Assembly: GCA_000708835.1 (NCBI GenBank)
Contig: DF237251.1
Span: 1 to 64,000 of the forward strand
Length of the DNA stretch: 64,000 bases
Source of the DNA: Klebsormidium nitens
Taxonomy: Eukaryota; Streptophyta; Klebsormidiophyceae; Klebsormidiales; Klebsormidiaceae
Direction of reading: 5' to 3'
The notes below the pieces were generated by a model. The model saw nothing but the letters and a program-made list of their open reading frames with translations. It made no database searches and was not told the DNA's origin. This document shows, piece after piece, positions 30,801 through 39,869 of the stretch; the stretch's first letter is position 1, and each line of letters starts with the position of its first letter. Position numbers and translations under genes: made by a program.

Positions 30801-32381
30801 GCGGCCCAAGGTGGAGGCGCAGATGAAGGCGTGGCTGGCGGGCATCCCGCTGGACGGCTCCGACGGACGGGCCGCGTTCGGCGACCGTTTCGCAGAGGTG
30901 ACGGTGGAGCTGCGCGCCAAGTACAAGAACACGCTGTCCGCCATCATCGAGAAGCTAGCGCAAAACGTGAGACCACCGTGTGACAGCGCTTTGATGTATG
31001 CATAGCAGCCGAAACGATGACGGTCGTGAACGCAAATTTGCCGCGCTTTTAGCGGGGTCGAACACGCGTATCTGCAAGGCCAGAGTCGATACTCGCCTCT
31101 TCCAAGTTTGAGCAACTCAAGCGGTCTACAGAAGAATGCATGAGTAATGTTACAAACAAGCCATTAAAATAAGAAGGTCCGGAGACATGTAGTAATGCTT
31201 CTTACCTTCCCAGGCCGCTCTGCCCGTATTTCTCCGTATTATCAGTTCTCGCGCCCTGTTGCAGGCCCACTCGGAGCGGAAGACGCACCTGAAGAAGATT
31301 TTACAAGACACCAAGGGCAAGGGCGACGACATCGCGCGGCGCATGCAGCCCCTCGTGGCGCAGCTGGGAGATACCATCAAACACCTCGACCAGGTGCGCC
31401 GTGCGCCAACTCGTTCAGAGTGGTGCCATGAAAGCGCGCGCACTCAGAAGCCGTTTCGCTGACTGCTTCTAATCGCATAAACCTTTCAGAGTGGTGCTTC
31501 GAAAGCGCGCGCACTCAAAAGCCGTTTCGCTGATCGCACAAACCTATTTCAAATCTCTCGACCGTCTGTTTACTTCACTGTTAGCATCGCCAGAACGGGA
31601 TCTCGAATCAATGCGTTCCCTATGGTTAAGATTCGCTATTCAGTAGGGCATCAGCCACTCTTCGCGGTTCAATGCCTTTCAACATCCGAGTGAAGCACCC
31701 GAGCAAGCTTCATTTCCCCAAATCTTGCAGATTCGTGAAAGGAAAGCCTCGCGTATCCGTTTGCTATCAACAAATCATTCTTCGTGCTGGTATTTAGCGT
31801 CTCTCGGCGTATTTTTCTTGCAGGTGTTGTCGAGCCGCGTGTTTGTGGCGGTGTGCCGCGGCTACTGGGACCGCATGGCCAAGGACGTGCTGCACTTCCT
31901 CGAGAACCGCAAAGAGAACATGTCCTGGGTCAAAAGCGCCTCCGCCGAGATGGCCCTCCAGGTGAAGCCGGCAGCAACACTTGGCCCGCCCTTGCAAACG
32001 AGCTAGCTACAGCTAAAATGTTTGCGAGAAAGTTTGACAAGAGCAGGCTCGACAACTCCGTTGCTCTTGATAGCAGCGGGGACCAAGAGGACTGCTTTTC
32101 GAAGATGCTTGACGGCATCCTACTTCACAAGAAGGAGTCTTGGAGCTGATTGTCTTTCAGTCGGCCAGCAGTCGGACACGCCTGACCTCAGCGTACACCT
32201 GCTCACTACGCTTTTCACCTGTGTGCAGTATTTGGACCGCGTCTTCACGCACCACATGACCCAGCTGCAGAGCCACTCGCTGCAAGAGCGGGATCTCGAC
32301 GCGCCCCGCTCCGTGCTGGAAGCGCGCAGCATGCTGTCCAAGGACATGCCCAACGTGGAGCAGTCCTACTCCCTCTTCTAG
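21846..32381 (+). CDS. Large plant-conserved C2-like/helical protein (17 exons, 1345 aa)
   Basis: Plant-conserved family (Arabidopsis AT4G24610/AT5G65440, sometimes mislabelled pesticidal crystal protein); molecular function is unknown to me. Exons: 21846-21896, 22377-23557, 24097-24315, 24851-25125, 25490-25676, 26017-26122, 26534-26814, 27112-27229, 27603-27848, 28387-28550, 28919-29141, 29613-29813, 30187-30342, 30757-30966, 31265-31393, 31824-31961, 32229-32381; phases all match. The start MFTDGLDQNELEWVRK is a family signature. Exon 2 (residues 18-411) is Ser/Pro/Asp-rich and probably disordered. Residues about 575-700 show a C2-like pattern (DDLVLDIVDAKGEVKG, WVHFYGL, GRVQLSLIY). The rest is helical, and the C-terminus carries CRGYWDRMAKDVLHFLENRK and PRSVLEARSMLSKD, reminiscent of Munc13-homology-type proteins. 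A damaged copy of exons 15-17 lies 6 kb downstream. Confidence 0.93.
30362..30393 (+). repeat. 16-bp tandem duplication in intron 13 of the C2-like gene
   Basis: Two adjacent copies (30362-30377, 30378-30393) of GAGAGAATGATACAA followed by C or G, just after the donor of the exon ending at 30342. Confidence 0.85.
31414..31545 (+). repeat. Tandem duplication (about 61-71 bp units) in intron 15 of the C2-like gene
   Basis: The block starting TTCAGAGTGGTGCC at 31414 is repeated from 31485, sharing AAAGCGCGCGCACTCA, GCCGTTTCGCTGA and TCGCA-AAACC. The first copy has an extra 10 bp (CTGCTTCTAA). Confidence 0.85.
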
Positions 32382-33170
32382 CAAGTTTGAGTCTGAGTAT
32401 TACCGCATTGGTCTAACTTATGTTGAAAGCAAGATTTGTGAAGGGAGCCCAAAAATTCGTATGTTGACGCAGGAAGTGGGGAGGGATGCTTGGCGCCATA
32501 TGTAAATGAGAAGAGAGGCACGCAGACCGAAAAAACAGCTCGCTTGTGCATACCTATCGAGTCGGTTGGTGTCACTGTATAGGAGGCGAGGACTTTTACC
32601 TACCTTACCTAGAAACAACAAAGCAGGCAGGCTCGAACACTTTGGCTCTGAACCGGAAAAGGAAGCACGTTATAGACGCGGATTACTGCAAACACTCTTG
32701 GGGCGGTGATGCATACGATTGGGACGCCAAGTACGTCCGAGAGCAGATTTTTGAACGAGTTGCCCCATTGAGGTCACGGCAGAATCTTACAAGGAAGGTG
32801 TATATCTCTGGCGTTCCAAGCTATTGGGTGACAAGAATCACGCTCGCTCATAGTCTTGTCGCGATATCTATGAGCTATAGCTGGCAAGCGCTTCTTATCG
32901 TTCACATGTAGAACCCGTTGCATAATCCGTCATATGATCCAAGTGCATGTATCATCGAGTGAATGATAGCAAACTCAACCGGGTATCACGAGGCATTAAG
33001 ATGTCTCAGCTCGTCACCGTCATGACCGATGTGATCAATGATGTTTTGTATTCCGCAAAAATGCAGGACTTGCAAAAATCGTCGGGCGGATTCCGCTAGG
33101 ACACGACCCACAGAGGTTGGCGGACGGACGGATCCGAGCGAGGACCGTGGTACGGTAACGTAACCGTCAG
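32382..33170. other. 3' flank of the C2-like gene; no separate gene seen
   Basis: The interval 32382-32822 is clearly similar to 38370-38810 downstream of the pseudogene copy, so it was part of the duplicated segment and probably contains the 3' UTR. Short open frames in 32500-32910 are not preserved between the copies, which argues against coding function. Confidence 0.6.
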
Positions 33171-33177
33171 TGACGCA

Positions 33178-33935
33178 CACAAGCTACCTATGGTGGGTAC
33201 CGGCCGAGTCGATTCCGACTCCGGCCGCCACAAAATCGATTTAGCGCGTATCGAATATCGTCAGTGTTACCGGCGGTTCGCGTCACGGCTACTCAGGTTT
33301 ATGTTACTCGGGCGGTACAAATACTCAGAGAATTTTGCCGGGCCGTAAGTAAGTGTGAGGAGATTCTTAAACAGTGTCAGGTTTTACACTTTGAGAGGAG
33401 CATCAAATTGGCACGCAAAGAAGAGCCATATGCAGGCTTATAAAAACCTCTGACAAGCAGAAAAAAATGTTGGGAGAGCGTCATGAAGGCTCCTTCGAAG
33501 CTCCAACATCTTGTTATGTTGAGGACAAATCGGAAGAAGCACCATCGTGGCTGCAAATGGCCGCCATTGCTTGCTTCTAAAAAGCGCCATTCCCTACACT
33601 CCCGTTTCCATCTTCTGCACTCTCCTTTCAAGTTAGGTACCGCGGTACTCTAGGGTGGTTCGAGTCGGAACTTCCGATCGAAACCATGATTTTCAAATTT
33701 CACGTACGGTCAGACTTGATCGGTACCGTACCGCCGGAAACTCCGGAAATTTCTGACGACCGGATTGTCAGACAGATTCTAATTTATGAACTCGGACCGG
33801 ATTCTCAAGTACCGGTCTGCACGGTCGTCAGTACCGCGTACAGTAATTGTCGCGACGCGACACACCGGTGATTCAAATTTGTGACCGGATCGTCGCGCGA
33901 TCGAGACCGCCGATACCCACCATAGGTTGCTTGTG
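33178..33935. mobile_element. 758-bp inverted-repeat (foldback/MITE-like) element
   Basis: The ends are inverted repeats: 33178-33203 begins CACAAGCTACCTATGGTGGG and 33910-33935 is its reverse complement with two mismatches. Weaker complementarity extends about 30 bp further inward. The interior is dense in TACCG/CGGTA words and has no coding sequence. No target-site duplication is obvious, so its nature as a transposon is inference. Confidence 0.6.
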
Positions 33936-33941
33936 CAAGAG

Positions 33942-34320
33942 GCACAAAGTTTGCGAATAGAATTTGGGAGAATCGGACGCGGACACCCTGTTCGGACACT
34001 AAAAGTGCTCGGACTGTCGGAACGACACCAAAACCCTAAGGACAGTGGCTTAGCCGTTAGTAGGAACCCTAATCGTAGAGCAGTCACAGGGAAGGAACTT
34101 AACCCTAACAAACCGTCACAGGGAAGTGGCGTAACCCTAACATACCGTACGTCACTGCTTTGAGACTTAACCCTAAGGTCAATAAGACTGCCCGGTTGGT
34201 TCTGCGGTAGCCAGGTCTAGGTACCGCGACGAGCAGCGACGGTGCATACCGTACACTGCCATTTTCGCCCCGGTACCGTCCGATGCCGATTCTCCCAGAT
34301 TCTATTCGCAAACTTTGTAC
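33942..34320. mobile_element. 379-bp inverted-repeat element adjacent to the previous one
   Basis: The arms 33942-33976 and 34286-34320 are 35 bp each and inverted with two mismatches; the core is TTTGCGAATAGAAT and GGGAGAATCGG. The interior carries five AACCCTAA words and a 33-bp direct repeat. There is no coding sequence and no clear target-site duplication. Confidence 0.65.
34083..34147 (+). repeat. 33-bp direct repeat with AACCCTAA words
   Basis: Two units of about 33 bp (34083-34115, 34116-34147) share TCACAGGGAAG and TAACCCTAACA-ACCG. They lie inside the 379-bp inverted-repeat element, where AACCCTAA occurs at 34032, 34065, 34101, 34133 and 34169. Confidence 0.7.
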
Positions 34321-34786
34321 GTTTTGCGTCAGTGACGTTCAGTCTAATTTTAGGGGAGTGCCCAGGTACTATACCAAGCGGAAAGGTACGTACCAGGCTG
34401 GTCCTGGCTTGCAGCTCGATGCTGAGGCTTGATCAGCTTGCCTGAGCGTCATCTCTCTCAGATGTCAGTGCCGCAGGAGCATACACCATCCCATCCTTCA
34501 GCGCCTTTGGCAAGCATCATTAGGGAGCGCTAGCTAGGGCACCATTGCCCGGAGAGTCTAGTACTGTTTGCCTTCTCACCTGCAATTGTGTGACAATATG
34601 ACATTCACGCTGGCGAGTATTGCAAGCACTCTGCAACGCTTCAGAACGCAGCGCTTTCGTAAGTTTCCAGATCTTCCTTGTAAGTGGTCTTTTATGTCTA
34701 TCATTGTGTGAAGTAATGATGGAAAACTTGAGAAGGTCGACTGTTGGGTTTGTTCAAGCTTGGCCATGCTTTTGTTCCAAGTCTGT

Positions 34787-34890
34787 CCTGTCCTTCAAGC
34801 ACCTCATGCTTAAGCCTTTTCAGGCTTCGAGTCTTTTCAGACTTAAACCTTTTCAGGCTTCAAAGCATTTGCCGGTGCTTGAAGGACAGG
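34787..34890. repeat. 104-bp hairpin enclosing small palindromes
   Basis: A perfect 17-bp inverted repeat CCTGTCCTTCAAGCACC (34787-34803) / GGTGCTTGAAGGACAGG (34874-34890) encloses three short palindromes of the form AAGCC-TTTTCA-GGCTT, AGTC-TTTTCA-GACT and AAACC-TTTTCA-GGCTT. Weaker complementarity continues outside to TTGTTCAAGC / GCTTGAACAA. It resembles the stem-loop cluster at 35593-35718. Confidence 0.85.
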
Positions 34891-35592
34891 GCGCTTGAAC
34901 AAAAACACAAGCAATGCTTGAACGGGGGCACTCCTGATTGCCTCCGATTCTGTTGAATCACTCTTGTCTTTCGCCCATTGTTCACCAACTCTATTCTCAA
35001 AATCTTTCAGTCATAAGAGCTCTCCACAGGGCGGCTGTACATCTGGCATTAGCGGTACTCCAACGAGAGTGCCCATTGAACCAAACTTGTCCTGAAGAGC
35101 TGATTGCCTTGTTCCACGTACGTTTGCAGGGCTGCTGGTCTTGCAAGCAGGCTCTCCTTTGGATCTCCCTCGAGGATTGCATTGACACTGACGGGAGCGC
35201 TGACTGCCTTGATGAACGCAAGCATTTAGCTGAGAAGCAGGGTCGGGCTACACCCAAGCCATGAGCACTGAGCGAGGTGAGGTTTATTGCTAAGATCAAG
35301 CGGGACAGGAGCTCGACTGGTTGACAGGCACCAGGGTCTGCCATCTTCGATGCTTCTTAAAGTGCATTCTGTGTTGTTCAGAAGACCCCCGAGGTCTACC
35401 AAGCACCTGAGCAAATGCTTCATAATGCTTAAGATTGGTCTTCTTCACAACGCCCCTGAAAGTCTCCAAGCACCTCAAGCCTGGTCTGCAACTCCTTTCC
35501 CTGTCCTTCTAGCACCTCACACTCGCTGTAAAATCCTCCCGATCTTTCCTGAGTACTCCCTGTCCTCCCTATCCTTCAAGCACCATACGCTC

Positions 35593-35718
35593 AAGCCTTT
35601 CAGGCTTTGGGGTCTTTCAGACCTAAGTCTTTCAGACTCCAAGCCTTTCAGGCTCAAGCCTTTCAGGCTTTCAGGTCTTTCAGACCTTTAGTCTTTCACA
35701 CTCAAGCCTTTCAGGCTT
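35593..35718. repeat. Cluster of eight short stem-loops with constant TTTCA centre
   Basis: Eight consecutive 13-15-bp units at 35593, 35611, 35626, 35641, 35656, 35673, 35690 and 35704 each have TTTCA flanked by complementary arms: AAGCC/GGCTT (four), GGTC/GACC, AGTC/GACT, AGGTC/GACCT, and one imperfect AGTC/CACT. The arms change in a matched way while the centre stays constant. Flanks (CTTCAAGCACC on the left, GGTGCCTTGAA at 35731) mirror those of the 34787 hairpin. It is non-coding as far as I can see. Confidence 0.85.
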
Positions 35719-37370
35719 CCAAGCATTTTCGGTGCCTTGAAAATGAAATATCTGACCAGCTTCTTTGCAACTCATTGTCAGTTCCACTTGATCCGAAGTG
35801 CAGCAACAACCTGTTTAGTTGACGAAAGTTTCGGCATCCAGAGTGGATCACTTGTCTCCCTCGTGAACGCAACAATTGCCTTTCAAGGCATTCCCCATCT
35901 TACAATCATCTCATGTTGAGTGAGTCAGGCTCTTTATTTTTCTGCATTCACTGATCTTTCATGTTAAGCATCTTTCATGTTTAGCCAATTTCATGTTTTA
36001 GGCCCAGTGAGCTTTCAGGTGCCTTTCAGCTTTCATGAATTCGAGATTATCAAATTCAAGCTCCCAATTGTAAACCAATCTGCTGGTTTGGGCTTGAATC
36101 TTTTACGTGCACACAGCGATGTTTTGAGGTCATTGAATAAGGTTGTGTCAGTGTGATCAAGCAGCAGTGGAAGGAGATTTATCCTGGCTTTGTTCAACTA
36201 TTTTTGTCATTTGTGACATCTTTCGGGTTTGTTCACAAACTTCCATTCAGGCCAAGAGTTTCGCCTCTAGACGATCATGAAGACTGGATACCACATGCTC
36301 GTGAGCCTGAGTCTAATGACTTGGGTGGCTCTTAATGCCAACAGTTATCAGAGTTTACAAAAGTCTGAGAACGGAAAAAGGCAGACTCACTTGGAACAAA
36401 GGTGTCTATTGACATTCAACGTGGTAACTGGACTTCTATCAGTAGCTCTTTGAGACTCAACAAGAGTCGACGTAGCACCTTGCACACTGTCCATTTGGCG
36501 AGTTTCCAGTTCTACTCTTCTAGGGCTCGTAGGCAGGGAGCCGAAAGGTCCAAGTTTGGTACACGAAGCTGAGACTTTTGGTATAATAAGTTGACTGCAG
36601 AGTCAAGGTGCTCAATAACATCGCATTCTTCTTAGGACTGCGCATTCCACTCTGAAGTTATAAGAACAACAGAGCCTTGTGCTGAACAATACGACTGAGA
36701 TTACAACATCTTATGAGATTTGATGTCGCCATTTCAAGGTGCTCTAAGCGTTCTTTCAGAGTAGGCGCTGCGCACATGCCTGTGCTTTGCATGCAAGCGT
36801 TATCAACTAGGTAAGGCTTGCCATGGATTTTTTGTTTCTTAACGTCGAAGGCTCAATCGAGAATCTTATTGGGGTTTATTGCATTGTTTAGAAAGAGGGA
36901 GGCTACTCAGTTCATAATGTCCACAGCATGGATACGGGGGGAAAATGTAAGAAGGAACGAGCTGTGCGGAGATGAAAGCTTCGCCCTCAGAGTATCACTT
37001 GCCTAGCATGTTTTCTCGCTCTATCTTTGAAAGATGGGATCGGTGTTCTCGGCAATTCCTTCTGGATGCTGTCCGACACAAACTGGCATACTTGATCCCT
37101 GAGCAAGAGATCTGAGGCCGCCTGTTCCAGTGGGCACTGGGGGCAGGTCCGCTATGGACGTGATGTCTGCGCAACCTCTGGCCACGTCAAAAGTGCGTTG
37201 CTTTCAGAACCGCCACTCTGGCCACCTCCAGCAGTAGGCAAGGATAAGCTTTGGTACTTGCTCTAAACTCTCAAGCCTCTAAAGCTAGCTAGGAATCTCG
37301 AACAATCATGCAAAGTCTGCCTGGCTGAGTTGCTCGCAAGCCTCCGGCTCACTGCTTTGGACCTTATGAC
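35719..37370. other. Gene-poor interval between stem-loop cluster and pseudogene
   Basis: I see no supported gene on either strand. Scattered CTTTCATGTT and CTTTCAG words at 35950-36040 may be decayed relatives of the stem-loop units. The interval is less GC-rich than the neighbouring exons. Confidence 0.45.
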
Positions 37371-38810
37371 GCAGGCGCACTCAAGCGGAAGGCGCAGCTG
37401 AACAGCAAATCCTCTGCGACACCAAGAGCAAGACCGACGGCATTGTTTGGCGCCTGCAACCCCTTGAGCGCAGCTGGGGGACATCACCAAAAAGTTCAAC
37501 CAGGTGTGCCGCGCGGAGCTCAAGTTGCAACTATTGCGAAGAGTGTGCGAGCGCTTGAAAGGCGTCTCGTTGAGTGCTGTGTCCTTCAAAACTTGCCAGG
37601 TGCCGCCTCCGTCTCTCTGGAGTGACTATCCCCGCATTGATGGAACAGAATCACAATCTGCGGGACTTTAAGTACTTCTTGAGAGAACCTGCAGAAAGGT
37701 CGAAAACTCTTTTTCCTTCTGGAGGAGCGCCCCGCATCGGTTGGTTCCCGAATCCGGACTGCATTCTTTTTGCAAGGAGAGGCATGCAGAGACGAGCGAG
37801 AGGCATTCGCGCCAGTCTGATTCTTCTGGCCTCTTTGCAGGTGCTGTCGAATCCGCTGGCCAAGGACATGCTGCTTTTAGGCTCGAACCCGCAAGGAGAT
37901 TACGTCACCTGGGTCAAGAGCGCCTCCGCGGAAATGGCCCTCCAGGTACACCTCAACCCCAGCTTTTTCAACCGACATTGTCTGTCAGCCGTCACGTGTG
38001 CGAGGGGTATCGAGACCTATTCGACTTCGGCACCGCAGACTTGGCATCTCCTGGTCATCATAGTTCAACGGCTTTCATTGTTCAACATGTGAGCATCGAA
38101 CGATAAAGAACTCTGTACTTTCAACCCGTGTTAATAGGTTGACTTTTGCAACCTGACAGGATACCTATTGCTGACATCCTCAGGCTCTCAGGACCTTCAA
38201 GCTGACGTCCTCACAAGTATGGACAGCGTCCTCCGCACCACAATGACCCAGCTGCGGCGACACTCGCTGCATTGGAGCGGGACCTGCCACGCCCCCCGCT
38301 CCGTGCTAGGAACGCGAGCATGCTGTCCAAGGACTTGCCCAACATGGAGCAACCTACTCCCTCTTCTAGCAAGTTTGAATCTTAGTATCACCGCATTGGT
38401 CCAAGTTAATGTAGACAGCGAATTTAATGAAGGTCTCCCAAGAATCGTCTGATGACACGAACGGGAAAGAGACACTTGATGCCGTTTGTCAATGAGGAGA
38501 GAGCACGCAGACCGAAATTAACGTTCGCTTGTGATAAGTATCGAGTCGGTACGTGTACTAGAGGCTGCCGAGGACTTTCACTTTTCTCCAGAAAGGACGA
38601 AGTAGGTGTCGGCTCGAACACTTTGGCTATGAAGCAGAACGGAAGCATGTCATAGACACAGAGTCCCGCAACTAGACCGATGAGGTGGTGATGCATATGA
38701 ATTGTGCGCCAAGTACGTCCGAGATCGCAGTTTGTGCGCGACTTGCCCCAATGATGAGTTCAGGGCAGCATCTTACAAGGAAGGTGTATGTCCGTGGGCT
38801 TCCATTGAAG
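37371..38810 (+). pseudogene. Decayed copy of exons 15-17 and 3' flank of the C2-like gene
   Basis: Three blocks match the end of the 21846-32381 gene in order: 37375-37503 (exon 15), 37841-37945 (exon 16) and 38218-38369 (exon 17 with TAG); the flank to about 38810 matches 32382-32822. Introns lie between the blocks, so the copy arose from DNA, not from mRNA. The exon 15 copy has a 1-nt deletion and a compensating insertion. The exon 16 copy has lost 33 nt, including the codons for CRGYWDRM, but keeps its reading frame and splice sites. The exon 17 copy lacks 2 nt after the first codon and is shifted. Nothing upstream of exon 15 is recognisable. It cannot encode the family C-terminus. Confidence 0.88.
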
Positions 38811-39869
38811 CTAAAGTTGGGCGGCAAGAGTCCGACACTACTCGCTCATTGATGTTTGATACAGATGGAGCTGTAGATCTGAAAGACTTCGCAATTGCTT
38901 CCTATATGGTTGGTGGAATTCGTTGCATGTTTCATCGATGTGTCAAGTGCATTAAAGAGTGATCTAGTAGCAAACCTTAGAGCTATACAGTGCCAGCGGG
39001 ATCGATCTGCAGCCGGCGGGCTGCTCGTTGAGAGCTGGTCAGCCGCATGCACACCCTTGATCAGTATATCGGATATAAACTTTAGATACACAACTAATCA
39101 TCTAGTAGTCATAAGGCTTCTACCAATATGATAAACAAAGGTGGTTGATTGAATCCCTGCCATGCAGCACGAGCATAGCTAATGGATCGACTCACGATCT
39201 TGCTGGTCAGTATAGTACGACACCATCGAACACCACATGACTCGGCACTGATACGTGAAGCCAATTTGTAATCTGCTCCACACGACGGCGTCAGTCCACG
39301 TTCATAATATTGGTATCATTGTTCTGTACCATGTTGACCATGTATAAAGACTAGGTCTTCCCTGTAGTCAAGATCAACTAGGTATGTGGCTCGAAACTAA
39401 TATTTGGAGCGTTGGAGCGGGAGGATGAAGAAGCTGTCGAATGAGAGAGCTTCACGTGGCAGCACGAAAGTGGGTCAAAAGTGGATGCTTTCAAATGGTG
39501 ACGTGGTAGATTGGAGCCTTCTGATTAGTCGGACAGGACTCTCGCCTCCGAAATGGCCCGGCCGCCCGTTGGTCTCAACTTCTCAAGACTCGAGCAGCTC
39601 ACCTTGCATTGCGGCAAGTTGCAGACTCCAGAGCCGCTGCTGCAGAATCTCTGAGTGCTTGCATGCTTGCATTCCTCCTCCTCAGCACACCTTCTTCCTC
39701 GTTGGTGCTTGCAGAGGAGCGTGCCAGATTACAGTAGTACGTGGCCTCAATTAGGGTTCTGCAAAGAGGGGGAGGGGCACAATTACCACAAAGCAGGCAG
39801 GCTTCGGCAGTGGGAAGCAACGTGTGGAAAGCAACGTGGTTGAGTGTAAATCTTTACCCATTGAGGAGC
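38811..39869. other. Flank and promoter region of pTAC16-like gene
   Basis: No gene is supported in 38811-39700. The last few hundred bases must hold the promoter and leader of the gene starting at 39870. A telo-box in reverse orientation (TTAGGGTT) lies at 39751-39758. Confidence 0.45.
39751..39758 (-). promoter_or_regulatory. Telo-box-like motif upstream of pTAC16
   Basis: TTAGGGTT (reverse complement AACCCTAA) lies 112 nt before the pTAC16 ATG. Telo-boxes are known plant promoter elements, mostly in genes of translation and growth. Function here is inferred only from motif and place. Confidence 0.35.

Noticed and set aside
32500-32911. Open frames downstream of the C2-like gene
   Set aside because: The homologous stretch at 38490-38810 does not keep any of these frames, so coding selection is unlikely.
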